Of a DNA stretch of 64,000 bases, positions 53,440-62,284 are shown piece after piece (the stretch's first letter is position 1; the number at the start of each line of letters is the position of its first letter). The stretch covers positions 248,001 to 312,000 of the forward strand of contig NZ_JAJNKB010000003.1 of assembly GCF_021533195.1 (NCBI RefSeq), given 5' to 3'. Position numbers and translations under genes: made by a program. The DNA comes from Portibacter marinus. GTDB lineage: Bacteria > Bacteroidota > Bacteroidia > Chitinophagales > Saprospiraceae. The notes under the pieces were generated by a model. That model saw only the letters and a program-made list of their open reading frames with translations. It ran no database searches and was not told where the DNA came from.

Positions 53440-54891
53440 TTACACTTCTTTAATCACTTTTCCTTCCGCAATATCCAACCTCCTGTTCATGCATGCTGGT
53501 AATTCCTCTTCATAATGTGTAACATAGATTAAAGTTTTATCGAGTTCAACGACTATTTGATTAAGCAGTTCCCGAAAATGAACCATTTGTCCATAATCCA
53601 AACCCTGGCAGGGTTCGTCTAATATTAAGAGTGGTGGATTCTTAACCATGGCCCTGGCCAGAAATGCCAACCTTTGCTCTCCCGTAGAGATTTCATTAAA
53701 CCTACGCTCTGCGATGTCTTGGATACCCAGTAATTTTATGTAGTCAAATACGATCTGAAGCTCTATGTCTGTCAATTCCTTATATAAACCCGCAGTGTCG
53801 AATAATCCCGAAGCTACCAATTTCCAGATCGGTAAATCCTTTTCACAATAGAGTTGTAGTTCCGGCGAAACAAAACCGATCTTCTTTTTGATATCCCATA
53901 TGCTCTCACCGGTTCCACGTTTTTGATCAAACAATATTATTTGATTACGATAGGCCTGTGGGTTATCTGCGGTGATCAAACTGATGACCGTACTTTTGCC
54001 AGAGCCATTGGGACCCATCAATGCCCATTTCTCTCCCCGATTGACTGTCCACGAAAAATCTTTCAATGCATAAAAATCTCCGTAAGTTACATTGGCACCT
54101 GAAAATTGAACAGCTACGTCAAAATCGGGTGCCTTACTCACCATATACTTTTTAAAGATCGTATGGTTTAATGAAGGATGGGCAAGGTTTTCTGGTAGAT
54201 GATCTACCAATTTTCCATCTTTCAAGTAAAAGACGTGATCGATAAATTCAGGCAGGTCACTTTCTGAACAGACCAGAACCAAAGAAACCTCCTTTAACTG
54301 TGAAAGTATTTTCCTCAAAAGCTCCCGGCTCTGCTTGTCAAGTCCGACAAAAGGATTATCTAATAATAAAAAGTCTGGTTGCTTTAGGACAGAACGTGCC
54401 AGAAGCGAACGTCTGGTTTCGCCTGTAGACAAACTGGTAATCTTCCTGTTCAGCAGGTGGTCAACCTTAAACAAATATGCCACTTCCAATAAGTAGTCAT
54501 CTTCATATAGGGGATCTTCTAATTCCACGGATTGCTCATCTATAGTGCCCATAGGTTTGACCTGATTTTGCAAAACCTCATATAAGGTAGGTCCTAGCTC
54601 TGAATCATAGGCATGGTAGCGCTGCTGATAATATTGGTATACCGTTCCAACATAGCGGTGAAATTTATAATCACCAGGAACGAACTCGATGCTTCCATTC
54701 TTAGTGATTTCACCCTGCCTTGGGAAAAGCTTTCCTGCGATGGTTTTAAGCAGTGTTGTTTTTCCGGAAGCTGTAGGACCCATGACCGCATAAGAATTTG
54801 AATGCTCGATTGTTAAATTTATATCCTTTAAAACGGGGTGTTCCCCTATGGCAACATTGACCTTATCAAAAACGATGCGCTTATCTTCCAT
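53440..54891 (-). CDS. ModF-like protein with two ABC ATPase domains
   Basis: The 483-residue protein has two tandem nucleotide-binding domains and no membrane segments. Domain 1: Walker A GPTASGKTT (38-46), signature LSTGETRR, Walker B LLLDNP (175-180, catalytic Glu replaced by Asn179) and VCSESD in place of the switch His. Domain 2: Walker A GPNGSGKST (293-301), signature ISTGEQRL, LILDEP and VTHYEEE, all canonical. Resembles ModF/PhrA-type ATPases of unclear role. Probably one competent and one degenerate site. Confidence 0.87.
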   Translation of the reverse strand: MEDKRIVFDKVNVAIGEHPVLKDINLTIEHSNSYAVMGPTASGKTTLLKTIAGKLFPRQGEITKNGSIEFVPGDYKFHRYVGTVYQYYQQRYHAYDSELGPTLYEVLQNQVKPMGTIDEQSVELEDPLYEDDYLLEVAYLFKVDHLLNRKITSLSTGETRRSLLARSVLKQPDFLLLDNPFVGLDKQSRELLRKILSQLKEVSLVLVCSESDLPEFIDHVFYLKDGKLVDHLPENLAHPSLNHTIFKKYMVSKAPDFDVAVQFSGANVTYGDFYALKDFSWTVNRGEKWALMGPNGSGKSTVISLITADNPQAYRNQIILFDQKRGTGESIWDIKKKIGFVSPELQLYCEKDLPIWKLVASGLFDTAGLYKELTDIELQIVFDYIKLLGIQDIAERRFNEISTGEQRLAFLARAMVKNPPLLILDEPCQGLDYGQMVHFRELLNQIVVELDKTLIYVTHYEEELPACMNRRLDIAEGKVIKEV

Positions 54892-55125
54892 GAATCACTA
54901 TAAAAACTCGAAAAGCCATAAAGGTATTTTATTTCCCACACCTATTCGTGCGTTATTAGCTTCAATGAAAACCTCTTTTATATATTAAAACAAGCAATTA
55001 AACCCTTTTTGCTTTTTATGGTAACCTTTTACTACTTATTTTCTGATGATGCTAAGCATATTCAACTTCATCAAAGGATTCACAGATGTCCTGCACAGTT
55101 ACTACCTTTGTTCAAATTCTGATTA

Positions 55126-56313
55126 TTGAATAAAATCGCATTTAAGGTAAAGAGAGCTGCTGAAAAAAGTATCCTTCAAGGACATCCATGGATATATGAA
55201 TCTTCCATTGTCAAACAAAATAAAGAGGGCAAAGCAGGTGACCTGGCCGTCATATTTGATCAACGAAACAATGAACTATTGGCACTGGGATTGTACGACC
55301 CTGCTTCTGTCATTAGAATTCGCGTCCTCCATGTCGGTGGTTCCCAAACATTGAACTACTCATTTTTCGCCAACCTATTTAAATTGGCATATGACCAACG
55401 CCGGCCATTGCTCGAAACAAAAACGACTGCTTACCGCCTGATATATGGAGAGAATGATGGACTTTCCGGGCTGATTGTAGATATCTATAATTCAATCGCT
55501 GTGATTAAACTCTATACGGAAGTATGGTTTGGATTTATGTCAATCTTCACTGAAATTTTACAACAAGAGTACGATATCGATACGATTATTCTGAGATTGA
55601 ATCGCAAGCTGCAGCAGCAAAAAATTCCTTTACAGGATGGCGAATTGATTCTGGGTCAGTTGCCCTCTGAGGAAGTCATTTTCTACGAACACGGTCTGCG
55701 GTTCAAAGCCAATCTAATTAAAGGGCATAAGACCGGTTACTTCCTGGATCACAGGCATAATCGGCTTAAAGTCCGAAATCTGGCAAAAGGAAAGGATGTG
55801 TTGGATATTTTTTCCTATGCAGGTGGATTTTCAGTCAATGCTGTAGCTGGTGGAGCAAAGCAGGTCATCAGTGTAGACATCAGTGAACAAGCGTTGGAAA
55901 TCGCTCGAATGAATATGGCACTGAATTTCGAAGAAGCCAATCATCGTATCATGGTCATAGATGCATTTGAGGCAATAGTTCAATTAAAAGCAGGAGGTAA
56001 AAATTTCGATCTGATCATCGTAGATCCACCCTCTTTTGCAAAGAGTTCAGAGCAAATTCCACGAGCCTATAAAAGTTACCGTCGTCTGGTTAAAGAAGTG
56101 TTACCATTGGTTAAGGAAAATGGTATCTTTTTAATGTGCAGCTGCTCCAGCAGGATACCAAAAGATGAATTTTTTGATGTGGTGATAGCTGAAGTGGTAC
56201 AAAGTGGGAGACAATATCAAATATTGGAAACGACCGATCACGATGTAGATCATCCTAAAAATATTGCGGAACTAAATTATCTCAAGTCAATATATATTCA
56301 ACTTCAAAATTGA
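55126..56313 (+). CDS. rlmI: 23S rRNA (cytosine) methyltransferase RlmI-like, class I SAM methyltransferase
   Basis: The 395-residue protein starts with a TTG (55126, NKIAFKVKRAAEK). It has an N-terminal PUA domain (QGHPWIYESSIVKQN), a middle domain (GENDGLSGLIVDIY) and the class I methyltransferase core: VLDIFSYAGGFSVNAVAGGA (SAM loop) and LIIVDPPSFAKS. These match RlmI/YccW, which methylates C1962 in 23S rRNA. Cytoplasmic. The 3' end overlaps the convergent outer-membrane gene by 10 bp. Confidence 0.9.
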   Translation: MNKIAFKVKRAAEKSILQGHPWIYESSIVKQNKEGKAGDLAVIFDQRNNELLALGLYDPASVIRIRVLHVGGSQTLNYSFFANLFKLAYDQRRPLLETKTTAYRLIYGENDGLSGLIVDIYNSIAVIKLYTEVWFGFMSIFTEILQQEYDIDTIILRLNRKLQQQKIPLQDGELILGQLPSEEVIFYEHGLRFKANLIKGHKTGYFLDHRHNRLKVRNLAKGKDVLDIFSYAGGFSVNAVAGGAKQVISVDISEQALEIARMNMALNFEEANHRIMVIDAFEAIVQLKAGGKNFDLIIVDPPSFAKSSEQIPRAYKSYRRLVKEVLPLVKENGIFLMCSCSSRIPKDEFFDVVIAEVVQSGRQYQILETTDHDVDHPKNIAELNYLKSIYIQLQN

Positions 56314-56852
56314 TAACCCAATTTGAGATCCAAGAATAAAATACCTGGTTTGCCATCAGGCCAGGCCACCTCAGCTGCCGTTGACAAAATAATTCTATTA
56401 AACCATATGAATCCTATATTGGCTTGACCGATGAACAAAGGCACTACGCCCGTTTGACCGTCGGTTATGTCCAGGTACTTTCTATAAATCATACCTGCGC
56501 CGAGGTTTGCACCTACATAAAATTGATGGGCTGCACTTCTCTTTGTCAAATACAATCTGGGGCCAATATTTAAATGTAATGCAGAAATGACTTTCTCATT
56601 TATACCTAGTAAACCACCGACTCTATTATTTGCTAGATAACGAAAGGTAATTCCTGAAGTCAGTGAGTAAATATTTGTATTTCTATAACGAACATCTGCT
56701 GCCACGGTGAAGGGGTAAGTGGGATCAGCAAAAAGTGCTGTGTTCATACCAGCATGCACTGCAGTTAAGTAGCGACGATGTTCCTGTGCGTGAATAAATG
56801 TGTTAAACAGGAGTAAGACCCATACTATATGAAAGCTTTTTAAGAAATTCAT
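56304..56852 (-). CDS. Outer-membrane beta-barrel-like protein, function unknown
   Basis: The 182-residue protein has a signal peptide (MNFLKSFHIVWVLLLFNTFIHAQ, split: VWVLLLFNTFIHAQ) and alternating hydrophobic strands with Gly/aromatic residues, ending in LGYQF, a terminal aromatic typical of barrel insertion. About eight strands would fit the length. No family recognised. Convergent with rlmI (10-bp overlap) and 54 bp downstream of the GH16 gene stop. Confidence 0.72.
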   Translation of the reverse strand: MNFLKSFHIVWVLLLFNTFIHAQEHRRYLTAVHAGMNTALFADPTYPFTVAADVRYRNTNIYSLTSGITFRYLANNRVGGLLGINEKVISALHLNIGPRLYLTKRSAAHQFYVGANLGAGMIYRKYLDITDGQTGVVPLFIGQANIGFIWFNRIILSTAAEVAWPDGKPGILFLDLKLGYQF

Positions 56853-56906
56853 TGCACTCCTTCTAAGTGGCTTAAAGGCCCAATTGTTTTGTTTCTTGCT
56901 TTATAC

Positions 56907-57737
56907 TTAATCCTCAGCGGTCTGATATACCCTTACATAATCCACTTCCATTCTTGCTGGCAGAGCCTCCGGAGCGATACCTTGTCTACCACCCCAATTT
57001 CCACCATAGGCAATATTGAGGATCAAATGAAATCTTTGGTCAAAAGGCCAGGCTTCATATCCCGTGCTTTCATTAGGATATCTAAAAATCTCGACATCGT
57101 CCACAAACCAGATCATTTCCTCTTCATTCCACTCCAGAATATAATCATGAAATTCCTGCTGAGCATCAGCAAGCTGCAAATCACCGTTTCTATGTGTCCC
57201 CTTCATATGATTGTACTTGGCCGTATGAATGGTTCCGACCACTCTTTCAGGGTTAAAACCTACATTCTCGATAATGTCTATTTCCCCACTTCTCGGCCAT
57301 CCTCCATACATCCGATCGGTCGACAACATCCAAATGGCAGACCAAACACCCTTTCCTGCAGGCAATTTAGCACGAGTGACAAACTTTCCATATTTCCAAT
57401 CTCCTTTACCTTTGGTGACCAGTCTGGCTGAAGTGAACGCTCTGGATTTATAATCTTCGGCATGTGTTTCGATGATCAATTTTCCATCTTCCACCCTTGC
57501 ATTTTTCTCTCTTTTCTCCGTATAATATTGAAGTTCATTATTCCCCCACCCGCAACCAGCAGGTTTGTCACAGGCATCTCCAATATCGTAGGACCATTTG
57601 GTAGAATCAGGCAATCCGGCATCATTAAATTCATCGGACCATATTAATTGCCATCCTTCCTGCTCTACCTGACTTATTTTTAGATTGCTGTAACATGAGA
57701 TCAAAAAAATGCTGAAAATCCAAAGCCTTACTATCAT
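56907..57737 (-). CDS. Glycoside hydrolase family 16 lipoprotein (laminarinase/beta-glucanase-like)
   Basis: The 276-residue protein has a lipobox (FLISC, Cys15). The GH16 catalytic motif SGEIDIIENVG gives Glu152 (nucleophile), Asp154 and Glu157 (acid/base) in the ExDxxE arrangement used by laminarinases and related beta-1,3/1,4-glucanases. NNELQYYTEKREKNA and GVWSAIWML also match. It would sit on the outer membrane and cut beta-glucan. A 21-bp palindrome lies 107 bp upstream. Substrate fine detail not readable. Confidence 0.9.
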   Translation of the reverse strand: MIVRLWIFSIFLISCYSNLKISQVEQEGWQLIWSDEFNDAGLPDSTKWSYDIGDACDKPAGCGWGNNELQYYTEKREKNARVEDGKLIIETHAEDYKSRAFTSARLVTKGKGDWKYGKFVTRAKLPAGKGVWSAIWMLSTDRMYGGWPRSGEIDIIENVGFNPERVVGTIHTAKYNHMKGTHRNGDLQLADAQQEFHDYILEWNEEEMIWFVDDVEIFRYPNESTGYEAWPFDQRFHLILNIAYGGNWGGRQGIAPEALPARMEVDYVRVYQTAED

Positions 57738-57843
57738 ATTACTTATTTTTCTGAAACAAAAATAATAAAGTCCTGATAAGGCTTCTGCTCAATAAATCCA
57801 TTTAAGCGATGCTTCGGCTATATGGCCGGTACATGCGGGAAGA

Positions 57844-57864
57844 GATTTAATCATGCATTAAATC
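57844..57864. promoter_or_regulatory. 21-bp palindrome upstream of GH16
   Basis: GATTTAAT (57844-57851) and ATTAAATC (57857-57864) form perfect 8-bp arms around CATGC, 107-127 bp upstream of the GH16 start. It could be a regulator site for the GH16 gene. No nearby regulator gene is present, so this is speculative. Confidence 0.35.
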
Positions 57865-57893
57865 ACTGCTGATTATATAAAACTTATCTAACT

Positions 57894-57913
57894 TAAAAAG
57901 GAGTTAATCTCCT
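57894..57913 (-). terminator. Intrinsic terminator downstream of DUF4870 gene
   Basis: On the minus strand AGGAG, loop ATTAA and CTCCT form a stem followed by a T-run (complement of 57895-57899), starting 9 bp after the DUF4870 stop. The stem is only 5 bp but contains three G-C pairs and the run is in the right place. Confidence 0.5.
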
Positions 57914-57921
57914 ATACCTTA

Positions 57922-58281
57922 TTAAAGACCGCTAAACCATTCCTGATATTTCTCACCTATGATTGGAACAAGCTTCTCCTCGCCGTTAAGAGCAGCAACC
58001 AATCCGATGATCCAGCAAATGAATAAAAATATGCCCCCTAGGGCGTAGATCAGCCAACCAAGAATAGGGATGATGGCTATAAAACTGATGACTATCAAGG
58101 ATAGACCCAATCCCAAAGCTTGCCTTATGTGAAAGGACGCGTAAGAATTTTTATCATTATTATTGATGACCAGTGCGATGATGGTTCCAATGAGTGTGAT
58201 GTATGCGATGATGCCTACTGTTTTAGGATCCATACTAGATGACTGCCCAGTTGGTCCTGGAGCTCCTTGCTGATTTTCCAT
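57922..58281 (-). CDS. DUF4870 membrane protein
   Basis: The 119-residue protein has three or four transmembrane helices (about 25-45, 52-75, 80-105) with SFHIRQALGLGLSLIVISFI, the DUF4870 (TIC20-like/YIP1-type) signature, and a Pro/Gln/Gly-rich N-terminal tail. Function unknown; widespread in bacteria. A terminator-like hairpin follows. Divergent from the nucleoid-associated protein gene. Confidence 0.88.
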   Translation of the reverse strand: MENQQGAPGPTGQSSSMDPKTVGIIAYITLIGTIIALVINNNDKNSYASFHIRQALGLGLSLIVISFIAIIPILGWLIYALGGIFLFICWIIGLVAALNGEEKLVPIIGEKYQEWFSGL

Positions 58282-58442
58282 TGATTTTTATGCTTTTTAG
58301 TTATTAAATAAGTCTTTACAAAGTGTAATCAAAAAGCCATTATATATGTCAAATTAAGAGAAAAATATTAAATGCGCAACTAAGCTCGACCAACATTGCT
58401 GTTTTTAATATGATCGTCGATATCTTCGCCACATAATTCAAA

Positions 58443-59492
58443 ATGATGATCACATATTCAGAAGCAAAAATCGAAGAACTTTGGATCCACTTTGTGGGAA
58501 ATGCCTCTCAGGATGAGGGAATTCAGTACTGTAATACGAGCATCGTATTACCTAATGAAGTGGTAGACGAAATGTTAAAGCAATATTTCTTCGGTAATTT
58601 TAAAGAACCTGAGTTTTATGCTTTCGATTTTTTCGATGGCAACATTGACCTAAACCCCATGTACAACTACGTCAGAATGGTTTTCGAAGATCCCGATTTA
58701 CTCGGTGAACAGTCTGTTAACATATCAAAATTTCTCTATGAAAATTCGAAACATCCAAACATCAAATCTGGTGATTTAATGATAGCTTATGTTAAGGACA
58801 TACTGATAGAAGATAAAATGATGGATGGAATTTGTGTTTTTAAATCAGAAAACAAGCAGCCATTCCTAAACCTGGAAAAACAGGGTAAAGGGTATTACAT
58901 CCGGGAAAATGAGGGGCTTCATCCTGGCAAGCTGGATAAGGCTTGCCTTATTCTGAATTCAGAAGCTTCAGATGGATATCGAATACTGGCACTCGATCAT
59001 GCTAACCGGTCGAAAGATGCTCAATTCTGGAAAGAGAAATTCCTGAATCTTAAACCCAGATCTGATGATTACCATTATACCAAGCAGTACATACAAGCAA
59101 CTAAAGCTTTTGTTAAAGATCGCTTACAACCTCTATACGATATTGATAAAACACAAGAAGCTGAAATTCTGAATCATTCTTTAGACTTTCTCAAAAATGA
59201 GGAGGAACTGAACCAGGCTGCCTTTGACGAAAGGGTCTTTAAAGATCCAAATGTGATCAATGAATTTCAACTGTTCAAATTAGACTATCAGCAGGAAAAT
59301 GAGATTGAATTGGCTGACGGATTTAAAGTCAGCAATGCTGCCGTTAAAAATCAATCTAAGGTGTTCAAAAGTGTCTTGAAGCTCGATAAAAACTTTCATA
59401 TTTATATTCACGGAAATCGCAGTTGGATAGAAAAAGGAACTGATCCCGATGGCAGAAAATTCTATAAAATCTACTATGAAGAAGAAAACTAA
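58443..59492 (+). CDS. Nucleoid-associated protein, NdpA-type
   Basis: The 349-residue protein matches the 37-kDa nucleoid-associated family: IDLNPMYNYVRMVFEDPDLL, SGDLMIAYVKDILIEDKMM, CIVFK-like VCVFKSE features and a C-terminal barrel-like YIHGNRSWIEKG. E. coli NdpA (YejK) binds DNA in the nucleoid; its role is loosely defined. Cytoplasmic, normal length. The stop touches the stop of the convergent T9SS protein gene. Confidence 0.85.
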   Translation: MMITYSEAKIEELWIHFVGNASQDEGIQYCNTSIVLPNEVVDEMLKQYFFGNFKEPEFYAFDFFDGNIDLNPMYNYVRMVFEDPDLLGEQSVNISKFLYENSKHPNIKSGDLMIAYVKDILIEDKMMDGICVFKSENKQPFLNLEKQGKGYYIRENEGLHPGKLDKACLILNSEASDGYRILALDHANRSKDAQFWKEKFLNLKPRSDDYHYTKQYIQATKAFVKDRLQPLYDIDKTQEAEILNHSLDFLKNEEELNQAAFDERVFKDPNVINEFQLFKLDYQQENEIELADGFKVSNAAVKNQSKVFKSVLKLDKNFHIYIHGNRSWIEKGTDPDGRKFYKIYYEEEN

Positions 59493-61562
59493 CTAACGAA
59501 CCAGCGTAACATCTCCTTTAAGGATTATCTCGCTGTTATCCGTGAGTGCTACTACAGCTTGCCAAACATATACACCCACTTCTGCGGGATCATTGGCAAA
59601 CTTGCCATCCCATCCTGCACTGATATCATTAGGTGCTATATTTCGCGCAACAAATACCTGATTACCCCATCGGTCGAAAACTGATAACTCCAATATATTG
59701 GAGACTGTGGAACTATTTCCCTGAAGATAAAATGTATCATTGATACCATCATCATTTGGAGAAAATATATTTGCTGCATAAATCGGTCTGACATTTAAAA
59801 CCTCAATGGTAACTTGATCTGAGGTAACGCAGCCATTATCATCGGACACCGTCAAAGTATAGGTCGTCGTACCCGGAGGAACGACAACCGGATTCAGGCA
59901 GTTCTGCCTTCCATCACTACATAATAATGGATCTGACGGCATCCATGATATGGTGACATCACTATTGTCGGAAGCAAATGAACCATCTAAGCGAATGGAA
60001 TCTCCCAGGAATTCTACAGAAGCATCCTCTCCTGCATCGACTGTGATAGGATTGACGTCAATGATGCTTATGGTTTCTGAGCTTTCACAACCTTTGATGT
60101 CCCTGATTCGAATTTCATAATCACCCAGAGGCAGATCTTCAAATGTGGCCACCTGAGCAAAAGAGCCACCATCAAATGCATATTCGTAATCCGGAAATCC
60201 ACCACTTGCCTGGACTGTAACTGATCCCAGATCGATCATATTACATCCAATATTTTGTTGCTGTAGAATTTCCAGCTCCAGGCTTTGCACATCTTGGCAG
60301 CACGCACCGACTGCTATTTCTCTCACTTCTGTGGTTCTGCATCCAAGATCACTGATGATCGTCAGGACGATAAACTTTTGTCCAAAACTGTTATAAGTAA
60401 TTTGAAATGGTCCTGGTCCCTCTTCAGATTGTGGTACTGCTCCTTCTCCAAAGTCCCACTCGAAATTGATCAAGTTGCCCAGATTATCTGTAGAGTTGTC
60501 GATAATCTCTACCATCTTATCACAAGTCAAAACATTATCGTTGATTTCAATAGAAAAGTCGGGTTCCGGGCCTCTGAATTCTGCGCTTCCACCAAAACTT
60601 AAGCTTATACCGGCACCGGTATTACTAAAATTATTGATTAAAAGGGCATAGGCTTTACCCTCTTCTTGTTGTAGAGCTCTTAAAAAATTGTCATCTGCTC
60701 CGAAGCATCCCGGCTGTTCATTAACATCATTCGCAGAGTCATTCAGACCTGTAGGACCCGCACATGAACTTGCCATACATCGTAGAACTGTTCTGTTAGA
60801 AAAGTCGCCTATTCCGTTGGGAAGTTCATATAAGACAAAATCTATATCATCGCTCGCGTTTAATGGATCAATAGAGAACGTGAGCGTACCATTGTTGTCA
60901 GCTATCCATGTTGTCCAACTGGACTGATTTTCAGATACAGAGCCTCCAACATCTAGACAAGTACCGGCAGCCTCATTATTGTCATCTCCCCCACCAGTCA
61001 GCGCTTGAATGACAAACCCTGATTTATCACAAAGCAAAGCAGCGCTTTTAGCATCCTGCCCCGGCTCTGTGGGCGGATTGAAGTTATTGACACAAATTTG
61101 AAAACTACCCTGATTATTTCCTGCACCTCCCACTCTGATATAGTAAGTTTGACCCACACTCAAAGCACTCCAAATTAAGTTGACCACATCCGCACCAGAA
61201 TCTTTATTGGAACAGGTCACGACTGTAATAAAGTCATCTGTGCAGTTTCCAGACAAAAGTTCTACCCTTGGGTTTTGAAGTGTTCCACCCAAATCCCCGT
61301 TGATGAGCACATTCAAAGCTGAGGCCGTAGCTTTAAATTGAAACCACAAGTCATTCTGAACGCCGGCGAAACAATCATTGGCCTCAAATTCGGACCCACC
61401 CGCATTGGTAGAGTTAAATTCCGTGCTTTCAGAGCAGTAAGCTAATGGATTGTCTATTGTAAAAGCATTGGCACAATTGGTATTAGAAGATTGTGCTGCC
61501 ATTTTAAATGTGAGTAAGAGCAGTGCAATTGATACAGTATTTCTCGGTGTTCCCCAATTCAT
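59493..61562 (-). CDS. Large secreted PKD/SprB-type protein with T9SS type B (gliding-motility C-terminal) domain
   Basis: The 689-residue protein has a signal peptide (around NTVSIALLLLTFKMAAQ). N-terminal region is beta-rich with Cys pairs (FGGSAEFRGPEPDFSIEI), then a PKD-like domain NFEWDFGEGAVP, a SprB-like repeat (GGFPDYEYAFDGGSF), and a module with CSDGRQNCLNPVVVP. The end is the type B sorting domain: ANIFSPNDDGINDTFYL, VFDRWGNQVFVAR, GDVTLVR. Probably a cell-surface adhesin or motility protein moved by T9SS. Same terminal seven residues as the protein at 62281. Confidence 0.9.
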   Translation of the reverse strand: MNWGTPRNTVSIALLLLTFKMAAQSSNTNCANAFTIDNPLAYCSESTEFNSTNAGGSEFEANDCFAGVQNDLWFQFKATASALNVLINGDLGGTLQNPRVELLSGNCTDDFITVVTCSNKDSGADVVNLIWSALSVGQTYYIRVGGAGNNQGSFQICVNNFNPPTEPGQDAKSAALLCDKSGFVIQALTGGGDDNNEAAGTCLDVGGSVSENQSSWTTWIADNNGTLTFSIDPLNASDDIDFVLYELPNGIGDFSNRTVLRCMASSCAGPTGLNDSANDVNEQPGCFGADDNFLRALQQEEGKAYALLINNFSNTGAGISLSFGGSAEFRGPEPDFSIEINDNVLTCDKMVEIIDNSTDNLGNLINFEWDFGEGAVPQSEEGPGPFQITYNSFGQKFIVLTIISDLGCRTTEVREIAVGACCQDVQSLELEILQQQNIGCNMIDLGSVTVQASGGFPDYEYAFDGGSFAQVATFEDLPLGDYEIRIRDIKGCESSETISIIDVNPITVDAGEDASVEFLGDSIRLDGSFASDNSDVTISWMPSDPLLCSDGRQNCLNPVVVPPGTTTYTLTVSDDNGCVTSDQVTIEVLNVRPIYAANIFSPNDDGINDTFYLQGNSSTVSNILELSVFDRWGNQVFVARNIAPNDISAGWDGKFANDPAEVGVYVWQAVVALTDNSEIILKGDVTLVR

Positions 61563-61720
61563 TCCCTAAATGTACAGGAAATCACAAACTTCTGCAGTCA
61601 GGAATGATGCAAAACCAATTTAAGATTCTATTGATTGATTATACAGCCTTTGATCAATGCACCCCAAAATCAGTAGTTCGCCGGTGGATGACAATGGCTG
61701 AAATTTCCCTTAGAAATGCC

Positions 61721-62284
61721 TTATTGACCTAAAGCTTTGGAAATATCCTCTACATTCATCTTCGCTGAAAAGTTCTTCTTAATGGTAAACTCGGTAAACT
61801 TTCGATCAGTCTCAAAGCCATATCCATAAGAGGTATCTCCTTTTTCAGGCTGGGTGATCCTGACAAACTTATCTGTGTAAATCTTTTCTGATACTTCATC
61901 CCAAATGAGCTCAGAAGTCTCCAGTTTTTCATTTTCAGTATTGTAAAGCACCACGCTATCCCGCACATATACTTTACCATCACGATCTACCTGCTCTAAA
62001 TATTTTGCATCTAACCAACTGAGCGGGCGCTGCTTCTCATCCAGAAATTCAACATGGACACCATCCGTAAAAATATCTCTGCGATCATTCTTATTGACAT
62101 GTCGTTCCAACAATGGACCTGAAACTTTAAGCCTAACCTTGGCAGAGTCACTGTAAATCACTGAAACATCTTCTGCGATTTCTACATCAGTGTCGATCGT
62201 TTCAAATAGTTTATTGATCTCCTGCAAATCATTGGAACAAGAGGCTAGAACGACAAAGAAAATAAGAGCTGTGTATTTCATCAT
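61721..62284 (-). CDS. lptC: LPS export ABC transporter periplasmic protein LptC
   Basis: The 187-residue protein has a lipobox (VVLASC, Cys16) and the LptC-type beta-jellyroll: YSDSAKVRLKVSGPLLERHV, TDGVHVEFLDEKQRPLSWLDAKY, TSELIWDEVSEKIYTDKFVRIT and YGYGFETDRKFTEFTIKK. It bridges LptB2FG to LptA for LPS transport. In Bacteroidota LptC is lipidated, as here. Its start overlaps the stop of the large upstream T9SS gene by 4 bp (ATGA), so the two are translationally coupled, which is not typical. Confidence 0.87.
   Translation of the reverse strand: MMKYTALIFFVVLASCSNDLQEINKLFETIDTDVEIAEDVSVIYSDSAKVRLKVSGPLLERHVNKNDRRDIFTDGVHVEFLDEKQRPLSWLDAKYLEQVDRDGKVYVRDSVVLYNTENEKLETSELIWDEVSEKIYTDKFVRITQPEKGDTSYGYGFETDRKFTEFTIKKNFSAKMNVEDISKALGQ

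Noticed and set aside
61604-61732. Small plus-strand reading frame between the T9SS gene and lptC
   Set aside because: About 42 residues, no recognisable signal or start context, and its end overlaps lptC in convergent orientation.
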